Position numbers and translations under genes: made by a program
The notes under the pieces: model-generated
Database searches by the model: none
What the model was told of the DNA's origin: nothing
The model's input: the letters and a program-made list of their open reading frames with translations, nothing else
Shown here: positions 46,210-59,215 of the stretch, piece after piece
How positions within the stretch are numbered: position 1 is the stretch's first letter
Layout of the letters: every line of letters starts with the position of its first letter
Source of the DNA: Dryas octopetala
Taxonomy: Eukaryota > Streptophyta > Magnoliopsida > Rosales > Rosaceae
Direction: 5' to 3'
DNA length: 64,000 nucleotides
NCBI GenBank assembly: GCA_963921425.1
Contig: OY992839.1
Span: forward strand, 15,603,409 to 15,667,408

Positions 46210-47936
46210 ATATATTTATATATATATAATGGCATGGAAATTCTTTAAAGTAGACAATATTATAGGATGACCTTTTAGTTGAATATGTGAACCGTTTACT
46301 TTTAAGTTAATCGATTTGTCACTGTAAAATATTATCAAATTAAAAGATATAAATCACTTAAGTATGGCCAAATAAATAAACAAACATGATATTTTAGATA
46401 AATAATGGATGATGACAATGATAATCAACTGACTAAATATTACTCCATCGATTCCGATCTTCTGCTCATTTTTCTTTTTGACTTTTTGTGTTGATCTTGT
46501 GTTCTTTTCAGAACATTTGAAAGTTATGAGGCCCTTATAAGTAATTGGCACTTTTTTTCAATATGAACTCGATCTAAATATTAAACCCGAAATTTAAAAT
46601 GAAATATTTTGGAGCTAAACATAAAACCAATACCAAAATAATCAGTAGATAAATATTTTCATTTTGGATATGGATTACTTTTTGCATGTGTTAATACTAA
46701 TGTTGTTCATTCTTTTGTTAAAAAGTGAATGCCTACTTAATTTAGAGAACGATTGTAGAGTGGAAATGTTCCTTTGTCAATTGCTCCAGCAATCGTGAAT
46801 TAGATGAAATTTTGTTTGAATATGATGTTTAAATTAGTAATTTGACAATATAATATAAGAGTCACTTAAAAAGACATCATCCTATATATAATAATCTAAA
46901 AAAAGAAAGTAGACTATAATACACTTATTTTAACAATATAAAATTTGGAGAAAATTGGTAAGCTTCTAGTGTTCTCGATCCTCTGGCAAATAAAAAAATT
47001 GAGTTGATGTATTTGGACCCGATCCCATTTTCTTTTCACCTACTGGCTACTTGGCTACTTGCACTAAGATAAAGACTTGTACATATGTCCCATCGAGTTG
47101 TTTTTTAATGTTGAGATTTGGTTCATGGGTGGGCTACTATGACCATATGCTATGTACCCTTTTTAACGCATCGATGACCTCGACCAAGATTCCAACGTGA
47201 AATGGGCATTTCATAAACTTCTCAACCAAAAACAAAAAAAGAAATTAAAGTTTAAGCAATCCAAAAAGTATTAAATGTTTGCACGTTTTCTGTATTTAGA
47301 GCACGTTGTAATCCAAACAAATAAGAAGCAGACACATTTCCATATATGTGAAAGATTATTATTAGACGTGGGGCTCATATCTGTGTGGAATTTATATGAT
47401 ATATTTGAAATGATGGAATACTTATCTTACACCGACCATAAAACTTCGACTCTCGTTCTTAAGTTTTATACCATTTTTAATCTTTAATTAATCTTCTAGT
47501 ACAAATAACAAAGTGTAACCATTGAGAGAAATTAAAAGGAAAAGAAAAAGAAGATTTATAGAGATGAAGTACTGCCAAATCTTGCCATAAAATGAAGAAA
47601 ATGGTTGCTAAAGCTTACTGCATGTTATTTGAAGTTAAGGCTTTGAAGTTTTAATTCATAGGAAGTTTACGTCATTCATTGCTAAGTAAGTGGAGGAATA
47701 TCATAAACATCTGGAATAGTCAAATGAAAGACTGATTCAAATATTCAAACATTCTCAAATTTGAATTCGTTCTAATCCTTCATTCCTTTGTTCTTTTTCA
47801 ATTTTATAAGTAATATAAGGTTTCTTTTTTTTTTTTTTCCTTTTTTAGTTAAGATCACTTCGAATTAGGTAGGTTTATCTTTCCCTAACTTATCCTATAA
47901 AGGGAGTAAGTTCAATATATAATTCGCAATATATAT
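46210..47936. other. AT-rich intergenic sequence, nothing recognised
   Basis: No supported gene or terminal repeats. The ORFs here are short and without recognisable domains. Confidence 0.4.
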
Positions 47937-48332
47937 AGGCTCCTTTTATTGAGGTATACCTCAATTTGTTTATGTTGAGGTATGACCTTGTTGGGGCCCA
48001 CATGAGTCGTTTTGTGTCGATCCGAACCGTTCGCAATGATCATTTTCATTGATAGATCATCCTTGCAAAAAATTAGTCAAATCGGAAATCATTTGTCTAT
48101 CTAACTTTGATAAAACAAATTGACGGCATCGAAAATATTTGGTTCGTCCATTTATTTGATCAAAGTTAGATAGGAAAATGATTTCCGATTTGGTTAATTT
48201 TTTGCAAAGATGATCTATCAATGAAGATGTAAAAAATGAACGGTTCAGATCGACACAAAACGACTCGTGTGGGCCCTAATAGAGTATACCTCAACATAAA
48301 TAAATTGAGGTATACCTCAATAGAAGGAGCTT
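47937..48332. mobile_element. Fold-back (long inverted repeat) MITE
   Basis: The first ~180 bp (AGGCTCCTTTTATTGAGG onward) match the reverse complement of the last ~180 bp (AAGCTCCTTCTATTGAGG onward) with scattered mismatches, so most of the 396-bp element is one palindrome. It sits in ATATATA-rich DNA, so its duplication cannot be assigned. It shares an AAATCGGAAATCATTTG core with 44573-44948, which marks them as relatives. No coding capacity. Confidence 0.8.
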
Positions 48333-48719
48333 GTATATATATATATATATATATAAAAGAAGTTACCAGTAATTATTGGGTGGGTGGGATAATAGTTAAT
48401 TAAGGGGGTGGGAAGAGTGTTTATTGAATGTGATCGAGTTGGTACATCAAAGGGTAATATAGGAATAATGAGGAGGTGTGAAGAGTGTTTTAATTTTTTT
48501 TTCAAATTTAACGGGGGGTGTAAAAATAAGGTAGGTGAGAAAATAAGACAAGAGGATGAGAATATAACCACTCTAAATTTTTAGGCAAAAAATAAAAATT
48601 TGTTGTCAAGTCCTTTGTATTCATAATCAAGTCATTTTCTGCCACGTAATATTTATTTTATTTCAAAATTGTCCATACTATTATTTAAAATATTTTTAAA
48701 TGACAAAACTTCATTAAAA

Positions 48720-49432
48720 AACCTTAGCCGCAACCAAAAAAAAAAAAAAAACTCCAAAATGTCGATCTGCGGCGGCCTAAGGATCCGCTAGTGATTTTAT
48801 CTTCTAAGGTTTCAAGTCCCTCTCTTGATCAAGGGTTAATCTTAGTTTTGTTTTGTTGAGTCCCTTCTTATTCTTTGAGAAGGATTGTCTAGGGTTTTTC
48901 TCCGACTTTTTGTCAATAGAGATGAACCCTAACCAATTTCTTGTTGGTGCGTTTTCCAATTGTTTTTGAGGGTCAATCGATGGTGCTTTCATTCTCGATT
49001 TCGGGGTGAGTGGTGTGGGTGCGATTTTTCGTGATTGCACGAAGTGGTTGTGTTGGTTATGGCCCTTCCTCTTGGTCGTATTGCTTCCTCCCAACAAGTA
49101 GAGCTTGACGTTTTTGCACGGGATCTGATTTGTCTTGGGTGCTGGGTTTTCTTCTATTTTCTTGGAGTTCATTCGATTTCAGAAGATGAAGAAGGATTTA
49201 CCCCCTGACGGGCACCTTTTGGAGAAGACTAAGAGAGTTTTAGATTCAATTGTTTCAAGTTTGCTATAGTTATATGTCTATAATTGTAATGGGACGACAT
49301 ATGCTCTCCCCTGTTTTGTTTTACGATGTGTAGATCTTATTAGTGGGAAAGCTCTTATATGGCTTCAACACCAACTTCAATTTGATTGTAACTTTGTTTA
49401 GTTTTTTCAATCCAAAAATAAAAAATAAAAAA
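48720..49432 (+). mobile_element. Insert with A-rich tail, possibly LINE-like remnant
   Basis: This ~710-bp stretch is absent from copy 1 of the surrounding repeat. It starts near TTAGCCGCAACC and ends in a run of AAAAATA units, as retroposed DNA may do. No reverse transcriptase or endonuclease motif is visible, and no flanking duplication was found. Class is a guess. Confidence 0.25.
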
Positions 49433-49817
49433 TATCCAAATTTGGGCGATTTAAATTCCAATATTTAAGGGATTTGAATTCCAAAATTTATGAGATTTGA
49501 ATTGTAGAATTCTCATAAATATGAGATTTAATTTTGAAACCCTGAAACTTATATCCCAAAACCAAAACCAATACCCTTAATCCTAAATATATATACCAAG
49601 TTTTTTGCTTGAACTTTAGGTTTTAAGTCTTGTAGCTCAAAACCCGAGACTTTAAAACCTATCAACCTAATCCCTAAATATGAAACCTTATACTCTTAAA
49701 AACTCTCGAGTACATTTCTTTTGAGCCAGCATGCTGTTTAGTATATTTCATTTGTTCCATTTTGTGGATTGGTACATTTAAATTGTATCATTTTGACTAT
49801 ACCAAATACGTGGATTG

Positions 49818-49925
49818 ATATATATATATATATATATATACGTGAATGGATACATTTCAACTGCACCAATATGTAAGTTGGTACATTTAATTTGGACTAC
49901 TTTTTTTTTTGGGGGGGGGGGGGGA
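49818..49925. repeat. (TA)n run and long G-run
   Basis: A (TA)n run (49818-49840) is followed, near 49900-49925, by a T-run and about 14 consecutive G bases. The G-run with its G-rich flank could form a quadruplex. Confidence 0.85.
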
Positions 49926-50089
49926 GTGGGTGGGTGGGGAGAGTACATTTTAGTTGTACCAAATAATTGGTACATTTCAACTTTACCAATATGTGGTTTG
50001 CTACATTTTAACTATACCAATATGTGGTTTCGTACATTACAGCACTTTACCAATACATAGCTTGATACATTTCTCACCCTAATTGCCGC

Positions 50090-50935
50090 AATAAACTAGT
50101 ATTGAGGGGTGGCTTAAAGACATCTCCATGGACCAATCCAACCTAGCTATTTCTTCGTGAGTTTTATCTGAGGTTTCCAACTAATTGTATTTGGTGATAT
50201 ATTTGCAAAGAGTTCTCATCATGGATCATGGCTAACATTCCAGAAAGGAAGAGCACGTACAATCATCAAGGAGTTCATGATCATGGCTAGCTATCATTTC
50301 ATTTTAGATTGCACATGCATGTGGCATATGCATCTTTTAGATTATAGATGTAGGCTGCATGTGCAGCTACTGAACACTAGGCAAGAATTTCTGAGCGCTA
50401 GGTAGGAATTGCCGAGTGCTCAGCGCTAATTTTGGCGTGCAATGTAAGTTTTTGGCCGGGTGGATTGTGGGTTAAATTTCTTTATCAGTTTGCGATGTAA
50501 GTTTTAAGCAAGGTAGAGTGTGACTTTTGTGAACTTCTTTCTTTTTGGTGCGATTTTTCAGGGAATGACAAATGACAGTCTTTTTAAATCTAAAACTAAC
50601 GGTGAGTGCGTGTTATATCTAGTTAAAAAGGGAAAATAAACACTGAAAAATTTGTTCTTACATATATCCCTCCAATATGGTGGGTTTGAGTCTTATTCAT
50701 AGCCCCCTAATATGGATAGGATTAATCATGAATAATCATACATCCACATAATACTATTTTGTTTGATCCTCATCCATAGTTTAGGTATATATGAAGATCA
50801 ACACAAATAGGGTATACTGGTCAATTAACAAAGAAGCATCAATAAATCCCCATAACGAAAAGGATAATCATCGAGATCGATCACCATCAACACAAAAATT
50901 AAAAGACAAAACAAAATGAATTCTTTAATTGATCT
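50090..50935. other. Intergenic sequence downstream of the ERF gene
   Basis: No supported gene. It contains no recognisable terminal repeats. The ERF 3' UTR probably ends within 50940-51237. Confidence 0.4.
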
Positions 50936-51237
50936 TTGGATGTAAAGCAATATGCAAACAGGTTTAAAAAAATACAAAGGCTTCTACAACTTTCCATAGA
51001 TGACTAAGAACATACTACACCTAAATCCTAAGCGCTGCCTTGTTGTTATCTCTTTGCTTTATATTCTGTTCGCTGTTTTTGGCCCTTTACAATAATAGTA
51101 AACAAAAACCATATAAAACAAATACTTCGTGCAAAATACAGGGTATATTTATATATTAAAATCAAAACCTCGTAACAAGAAAATAAAATATCTCTGATTA
51201 ATAAAATAAAGAGAGAAAAAAATTCATAATGAAGGTA

Positions 51238-53153
51238 TTAACCGGAAGAGGAAGGATCGTGTCCGGAATGTGACCAAGAAGGTGCCGGAAAATGAGATGG
51301 ACCGCCGGGGTTTTGATTTTGGGGTGACCGGAAAAAACCCATTTGCTGCTGATCAGAGAAATACAGAGGAAATGAAGCAGAGGAAGAAGCAGAGGATGGT
51401 AATGTAGATGATGAAGTAGATGGTGTTGATGATGGTAAGAACGAGGATTGAAGTGAATCCAATTGTGAATTGTAGTACAACTGTTGTAGTAAATTAGTGG
51501 GTTGTTCTTGTTGTTGTTGCTGTTGTGGTTGTTGTTGTTGTTGTTGTTGTGCATGGATGGCAGTGGAGCTCTGAAGCAGCCGAGAGTACTCCAAGTAGTC
51601 TCTAAGCATGTCAGAGGATCCCTGAAATGGCTGCTGAAACTGCTGTATTGGTTGTACGGATGGGGTTGGTGCAAATTGGGTTTGTGGAGAAGAGTCAGAA
51701 TTAATGGCTGCCGGAAAATTTTGGAGTGGTGGTTGTACGAGTCTGACGTTTTCTGGGAAATTGAGTTTGGCTCTGTTGCCTCGGAATCTCAAGGCGGCTT
51801 CGTCGTAGGCTCTGGCGGCGGCCTCCGCCGTGTCGAATGTGCCGAGCCAGACTCTCGCCGCCTTGTGGGGGTCGCGTATCTCCGCCGCCCATTTGCCCCA
51901 TGGCCTCTGCCTAACTCCCCTGTATTTTCTCCTTCTCTCCCCTGTTTCTTCCAACGACACCGTTTCGGTACTTATTGGTGTTTGCGCCACCGCGCCGCCG
52001 GTGGTGGAAATATTTGTAGCTGCTTCTTCTGTCACTGAGTAAAACATGGTATACAGATTTATTAGAATAATGTTGCAATAACAGATTATTAATTAAGTTG
52101 TTCATAATGGTGGAAATGTGGAATTAATGGTAACTGTTTCATTGCCTTGCTTAAATTAATTTTCAATAAATTATAATATATTACACTAAAAAACTCTTGA
52201 AATGAATCATATAAGAAAGTTTTTCCCTAAATCTTAATGTTATTTTTATTTTATTTTTTCAAATCTGAAGAGAAAGGAAGTTTCTGAATTAGATTAAGGA
52301 TAGAGTCAAATTCAATGAAAATTTACAGAAGCTGGCTGGAGTTTGATGAACTTTGTATTTGGAGAAATAAAATCAATGAATTATATCAAGAATGGTAAGA
52401 AAAAATATAACATCAAAGTTATAAAAATTCATTGAAGGAAGAAAACATGATCTAAGAAATTGATGATTTTGATTCAAAGTATGAGAACTGACCAGTTGCA
52501 CCAGTTGATGAGTCTTCTTGTGTTTGTGTTCCTCTGAAATGAGCAAAGCGTCCTGCTCCTCCTCTATAAACACTGCCACCACCACCACCAGCAGAGTGCA
52601 TGATGAGTTGGGCTTGGGCCGCACCACCTTCTTCTTCACGGCCTCTTTTCTGCCCAGAAGCCCAATTTGAAGCAGAAGCAGAAGCAGAAGCAGAACCAGA
52701 GGTTGTCGTAGTAGAAGAAAAGGCTGACAAAGGCGGCGAAGAGGAAGAAGAAGGAGAAGAAGAATAAAGTTGACCGAAACCAGAAGTAACTTCTCCACCG
52801 CTTAAACCATGTGGACCCTGTACCCAGCTGCTGACGTCACCACCCCCTGACCTCTGCCCCGAAACGACATGCGTTAGAGCAGAGACCATCGCTGACATCT
52901 CCGTGGCCGACCGACTGTACCCTAAAAACATTGGCGGCGAAACGACATGTTGTTGTTGTTGTTGATTAAGAGGATGAGGATGCTGAAGTCCACCACCGGC
53001 TGGTAATTGGTTCATCATTAATTCTAATTCGTAGTCGACGACGTCGTGGTCGCCGTCGTCTTGAGCTGGGAACCTCCCAACGGCGTCGTACGGATCACTA
53101 CCACCACCACCACCACCTGAGCCCCTCTGGTTCGCCACCTTCAGCAAGCACAT
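51238..53153 (-). CDS. ERF transcription factor, ABR1/ERF110-like (group X), two exons
   Basis: AP2/ERF nuclear DNA-binding protein, two exons on the minus strand. Exon 1 is 53153-52493 (ATG at 53153, phase 1 end), the intron is 52492-52035 (458 bp, GT-AG) and exon 2 is 52034-51238, stop included. The joined CDS is 485 codons. The N-terminus [13 protein letters not shown] and the later [15 protein letters not shown] motif are features of the ERF110/ABR1 clade. The AP2 domain spans residues 257-315, with WAAEIRD, which marks an ERF rather than DREB type. Gly, Ser and Gln-rich tracts (QQQQQ, polySer) flank the domain, as is usual for activation or disordered regions. Such factors bind GCC-box or dehydration-type elements and act in ethylene, abscisic acid, wounding or stress responses. 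Its precise pathway cannot be read here. Confidence 0.92.
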
Positions 53154-53262
53154 GTAAAACCCAGCACCTCAGCTCGATCAAATGGAAAATCTAAGACTGA
53201 CCCATATCTTATTTTGACAAATTGCGAAGACCCTTTTGAGAGTTTGTAACGAAAGTAACGGC

Positions 53263-53272
53263 TATATATATA
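53263..53272 (-). promoter_or_regulatory. TATA box of the ERF gene
   Basis: TATATATATA on the minus strand lies about 110 bp before the ATG at 53153, a plausible distance for a short 5' UTR. No other strong TATA word lies closer. Confidence 0.5.
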
Positions 53273-56200
53273 TGGTGATGCACAATTCAAACTTGATCAG
53301 CGCGCCGCCATTAAAATAGTGCACCTCTCTGGACTCTGCCTCTCATATATACCTTAATTCATCGAACTCCAACATGCACTTTTCTGATAATTATGTATAT
53401 ATGATTTTACTCTATTTGTTATTATTAATAATAAATAATTATTGGGGTTTATCTTTTATGGCACAAGGTTTTTAATTTGCTTGTGCTTTTATTTTAGATG
53501 TGATGCCAAAACCGAAAGATATATACTAGAGAAGAGGTTCGAGCCGACTATTGTGTTAGTGGGGGGGGGTTTCCTTGTTCACATTGGAGATATCACGCAC
53601 AGGGTTTTTGCATATTCATAAATGGAGCTTCAATGGGAATGCTATCCCCTGTCGGTGTTAGAGGAAGAAAGAGTTCATCTTTGAATTGAGTTGTCAGACT
53701 ATACCGACATCTAGTACTTCTTGGAATGAAATACGATCTTAACTAAGTTTTCTTTTTACAATTTTACTCATTTTCTTCTGTATAACTAAAACGACGTCAT
53801 TTTGTTATTTAAAAAATTAAATATTCGGTCGATTTAAATTTATATTCAAAGATAATTATAGACGTTTACGCTAAATGATGCGTAATTTTGAATAGAAATA
53901 CAAGATTAATATAAAAAAAAAACCAGTAGAAAATTTCAATCTGGATTGAATAGTTAATGGTAATAAGTACTATTGGGCTGGGAAGGACTAATTCAATTTA
54001 GTGATTAGCCCATAATTGGTAATTTGCCAACATGGGCTTAAATTCAAAAAGTATTTATTATTTCCAATGATCAAGTAGCACATATACTTAAGTAGCACCT
54101 GTACTGGGTTTAATTTGACATTTTTTTGTCAGGCATGGATAATCCAAGTATGAACATACCCAATTAACTATAAATTAAGATAATTTTTACTACTTGTTCG
54201 TGCATGCCAATGTTTGAGCGTGATGACTTGGCCTACCTTAATTTGATTATATGTAGTTGTGAGGAAGAGGAATACTCAGTCCTAATAATTTAAATGGTGG
54301 AGAAGATTGTACAAAATTCTCTTACCTAACTAATTAATTAAGACTGATTTGTTTACTACACTTCACGTCTCTAATGGAGCCTCTTTTGGATTTTTAACTG
54401 ATAGCACAGCAGCTTAAACATATCGAAATAGGAATATTTCAATCTCAGTGTTCTGAAAATCTATTAATTTAGTCTCAAAGATTGCTTTGGAAGTTTTCTT
54501 CAGTCAAAAAAGGATATATGAAATGTCAAAGAAATTAAAAATTAAGCTTTTATTTCAATGCTTGACTAGCTCTTCCATTTCATAATTTAAAGTTTGTGCA
54601 TTCGATAGTTCAATGACCTAAAATAGTTGTTGTGCAAGCAATTGCCATCAACAATCCTTTCTTTTATGAGTAGGGCACATAAATGTCAACCCGTACACTT
54701 GAAATCCTAATCTTAGTAAGTAATTACAAGTAGAAGAAAAAGACTAAATAACATTTTTGGTCATTGTAATTCCATTTTAATCTATATAGTTTCAATTTTG
54801 GTTTTATAATTATACCCCTATATAATGAAAACAAGCAATTGACTTCAAATTATCATTTTCGTCAATCATTTTTAGATGGAAATGCCATATGGAAGGTATG
54901 GTGTACTTATCTGGTTGGTGACAAAAATGTTATGCTTACAACTATGCATGCTTTTTGGCTTCTTGTGCTGGTAAAACTTGACTTGAGAGACCAAAATATG
55001 TAGAGTATAGTTGTAAGTATAAGGACCAAAACCAAATTCACCCAGTTCGAACTAGAGGGAGATAAATTGTAATATTTAGTCCCAGAGAAAGTAATGACAT
55101 AAAAATAAACAATATATTATTACAAATTTTTTCTCTTAGGTGGGATAAAAATGTAAGATTAATGTGGGATGTGAGTGAACGTTTCAATACTTAGTATTTA
55201 AACAATGTTGAGTCTTCGAACGCTTACTCGCATTTCGCGATATTCTCTCATTAAAAAATGCCTATATTGGACACACTATTATCTAATATGCTAATAAGGT
55301 ACATCAGATTCTTTTACATTATAGTATGTGTTTGTGAAATTTTTTCCTTAATATACTAATGTGTGTTTAGTGCTTACATAAATTAAACTAATTCTAGATG
55401 ACGTAATAGTGTTCAATTTGTTTATATTTATACCAATTTTAAATATTATTTATTTTTAAATCAATTTTGGGCTTGTTTTCCCTTTGACCAAAAACAACCA
55501 AGTGAAATATTAATATGTCACATACCACGTCATTTAAAGAATAAACTTCGAAAGAAGTTTTGATCACTCTTTTGTCATTACTTGCGGGACAATACTTTTT
55601 CTTTTTGGCAAATAGTTTAGCAACATAAAATCTTTATATTATTAGATTGTGAATTTGAAGGATACATCCAAAATACAATACCAACTTAATTAGTTTTTTA
55701 GTGTGATGAGAGATCGTATTCAATTGTTTTTCTTATTTTCTTGTTTATTTAATAGCACAGTCAAAGCACGTCTCCCTTCCGACATTTACCAATCCACCAT
55801 TTAGTCTTCAAAGTACCATATACCCCTACCTCCTACGGTCCTACCCCAAATACACAATTAAACTTCAATAGTGTTAAACATCTCATATTTTTATATCATA
55901 ATTTTATACCATCTTATGTGGTAATTTATATGACATTCATGCATTGGACACTAAAAATTAAAAACAAAAATTCAAGAATAAAAAGAAAAACTTTGTCCAG
56001 TAAAATAATGACACGTAAGATGGTATAAAAATATGGTATAAAAATGTAGTAAATATAGCATTGTTCATTAAACTCAGACCGTTCAAAATTGTTGGATATA
56101 ATAAAGACACACACACTATTCAATCCATCTGGGTCAAAAGGTTGACTGGTTTAGGCCCATAGTTGGGCCCAATCCAGGACTATATACGTTAATTCTTGGT

Positions 56201-56849
56201 TGCTGTTAAATCCAAACCTACTGGTTTGGCCGGAGCTAACTCAATGTTCCAACTTTAAAACACCTCAAGTTCGTACATTGTTCAATCATCTTTATCAGGA
56301 TTCGGTAGGCTTGTCGTTTTGTGAGACTATTTTAAATTTTATTTTTTGTTTACATTGTCGTATTGCCGTACTGAGAGTTAATGTGGAAAGAGACCTTATC
56401 GGATAGAGACAATTAGAGACTTGGTAGAGAGAGTGGTGGTGACAGATAATATTTTCGATGTTGACTTTAGTCAACGACTAATTAACACGTGTACTAATGG
56501 GTACATTTTGCAAGTAATATTTAGAGGGTTGGTCTAATAATGACATCCCTAGTGCGTGCTCGTGATCTCATAAGTTTCTTAAGACTTAAGAAAAGGGTAT
56601 CCTGCTCTGACGAGATGATGTCTTTTATTTTTTGTACAAGAGGCTGACGAGATGATGTTGATTGTTGACAATTCACAAATGTATGTTATGCCCACTTAAT
56701 GAACGGACTTATATATTTTTTAATGTATGCATGTTCATTAATTAAACAACCGACGCATATATTTTTTATATTTTTTATTATTTAATTTTATTTTTGACAA
56801 AGTTTAATATTTTAGGATATAATTATCAATCAAGACATGTTGTGCAATT
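53273..56849. other. ERF upstream region and AT-rich intergenic sequence
   Basis: No supported gene in about 3.6 kb. A run of ten Gs lies near 53562. The segments near the gene may contain its distal promoter, but I recognise no specific element. Confidence 0.4.
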
Positions 56850-57540
56850 GACCGCTACACTTTGGTGGTAATACACATGTATCTAGGTACAATGTGTGTA
56901 TCGATGGGTTCAATGAAAGTGAACAGAAAGGCATATGAATGGTCAACAAAGGATTTATCGCCTTACCCAATGCAGAAAGAAAGATTGTGATATGCAATTG
57001 ATCTGACATGAATCAAAGACTTCGGTTGAAGCATATGGGTGAGATGGCAGTTATAATGAAGTTTTTCTAACTATATCTTGACCGGACTCATAATTAGAAA
57101 GATATCTGACATAGAATCATGATAAGAGGTTTTGACAATACTTCATACCTCATATCAGTGATTGGGACAATGAATGACTAAAGGATAAAGTGACCGTATC
57201 GGATTGTAACTGCAATTGAATTGGTTCCGGACCCAAGTGATTAAATTAATTAGGGCTATTAATTAATCACTAAACTATACAAGTGAGATTTGGTTATGAT
57301 ATTAAATCCACATGTGACATAGTTGATAGAATCTTTGATTAGGTCAATAATCTGGGGTCATATTTGTAAATAATGAAAAGTAAGGCATAAAAATGAAAAT
57401 GTGAAAAACATGAAAGATAGTGATCACATGTGATATGGAAAATGGAAGGAAAATGAAAAGATGAAATTATATTATAATAGAAAAGGAATCTCATGGATTC
57501 AAATCAAGGGATGTGATTGAATTAACATATTAGATCAAAT
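56850..57540 (+). mobile_element. Probable LTR-retrotransposon non-coding sequence
   Basis: A stretch around GGACCCAAGTGATTAAATTA and CACATGTGACATAGTTG resembles, from memory, non-coding parts of common plant LTR elements. No LTR ends, primer site or coding sequence are visible, so the call rests on style alone. Confidence 0.25.
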
Positions 57541-57599
57541 GGTCACAATCAAGATAAGAAAGGAGTGGAGGAGGATGGTTGTAATGATGTCATAAGGAT

Positions 57600-57700
57600 T
57601 AGGGGTGGATTCGGTACGGTTATCTCGGTAGGTCATTTTGGATACCGAGATCGATACTGGCACTCGATTGTACCTGCTTTGTCGGTCAACTTGGCTCAGA
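57600..57700. mobile_element. Solo terminus of a TAGGGGTGGATTCGG-type hAT element
   Basis: The start TAGGGGTGGATTCGGTACGG repeats, with one change, the tip of the 36541 element, and a GGTAxxTCGGTA region follows. No opposite tip lies downstream, so the element is truncated. Confidence 0.55.
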
Positions 57701-58156
57701 ATGAGCCCTGACCGGAAACACAGGCAATGCAACACAAGTGAGAGATCGCAGTACCAAGATGTGAATGTATAACACTCCTTCCAAATCCCAAACAAAAGAA
57801 GCTCTTTGTATTGTTAATTTGAAGTAACATTTAATTACCTGCATTTAATATTGAAAAAAATAAATCCATCAAAATCTAGAAGTTAAAACATGTTTAGAAG
57901 AGATAAGTGTCCATATAGTATAATTTTCTTCAATTAAATTGTATACATGTGAATCTTAATATATGGAAATGAAGGTCAAACACGTCAATGGATTCAGTTG
58001 GGCCCAGCTAAACTAAGAATGAATTGAACCACTATGATTTCATCCTGAGATTACCAATAAATCTTTTAGCATCCGATAAGGACAAATCTGCTGTCATTTC
58101 AGCATGTTAAAAAATACTCAGGATTTCAACTTTTCCTATAAAATCTATCGCATAAA

Positions 58157-59215
58157 ATGGCTGTTGATGCAAATTTTCGTAAGATAGATACAACAACTTA
58201 AGAAGGATGATCTGGCTGATTGGAAGCCCTGCTGGATGATGAAGTGGATGTTGACTCGAGATCTTTCTGCACGAACACAAGATCAAAGGAGAAGGACCGG
58301 TGTGGTATCAGCCAAATATGCTTCGATGATGAAGTCAGTGATGTATATTTGGAGGTGTTTGAGTAAGAACAAGTAAAAACATGTGATGAACTTGGGAGAA
58401 TAAGGAAGAACAAGGTAAGATCCTCTGAGTTTATTCTCAGTAAGTTGGGTGTATTTTGATAGGTCTTTTTGTGAGTGAAGTTCTGTGTATCTATATCTGC
58501 CTTTTTATGCATATAAGTCAGCTTATATAGGCAAAGGAAGTTGTGAAGGGTAAGTTACCTGCATGAGGGTGAATGGTTGAGAGGAGGCCACGCGTTTGGC
58601 CATGAATAGTAGCATGCACAACTACCCACCTCCTTTACATTCAATGCTGCGTTCAATGCAAGGATGGAAGATCAAGTGGGATGCCCTAATAGTCATGGCT
58701 GTGAACTGGGATGTCCCATCTGTCAGAGAGCCATGCCAGAGATATTCAAGTAAGGCGGTTCATCCTGACTCCAATCTTCCAGAATGACGGTGGGATCCGA
58801 GCCGAGCCGATCATAGACTTCGTATGCGCATGTATGAAACATATCTACGTTCAGATCGGACATGGATGAACTGGTCCAGACGGATCCGACGTATGATGTG
58901 ACAGTCGTCACTCGACGGTAGTCCGTTGTCTGAGAGAATGATCACCAAGAGCCGAGCTGAACCGAACTGGGATAACCAAGAAAAAGATGAACGCTCAATT
59001 TCTTGGAGGATCCTCAGATCGGGTCAGATCGGATGTGGGGGTCCGTTGAGATGGGCCGATCCGAAGTGGCAATGAAAATGTGCCGAGCTGATATGGTGAT
59101 GTGGAGGTCTAAGTTTGACCATTGAAAAGTCAAAGCCTGAAGTTGGATCTAACCAGCCACGTGTCGATCCATGATTGGTTGTTAAATCTACGTGGATTTA
59201 TACACAAACAATGGT
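58157..59215 (-). mobile_element. Probable solo LTR, minus-strand orientation
   Basis: The body is 58162-59210 (1049 bp), from TGTTGATGC to ACACAAACA. The 5 bases outside are ATGGC on the left and ATGGT on the right, a duplication with one mismatch. A CCTATATAAGC TATA box on the minus strand (about 58525-58540) lies inside, in the place of an LTR promoter. The rest shows repeated GATCCGA words and no coding sequence. The internal region and the second LTR are absent. Confidence 0.55.

Larger units (their letters stand above)
48575..50080 (-). repeat. Dispersed repeat family member (TTGGTACA-type), copy 2 in inverted orientation
   Basis: Matches 17570-18905 in opposite orientation: GTCAAGTCCTTTGTATTC and TTCTGCCACGTA words at its left, GATTTGAAT words at about 49440-49520, and TTGGTACATTTCAACTGTACC-like units at 49740-50080. 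Between the shared blocks lies a foreign insert at about 48720-49432. Confidence 0.5.

Noticed and set aside
53530-53570. GAGGTTCGAGCCGAC word resembling a tRNA T-arm
   Set aside because: There is no matching A-box, acceptor stem or A-tail nearby.
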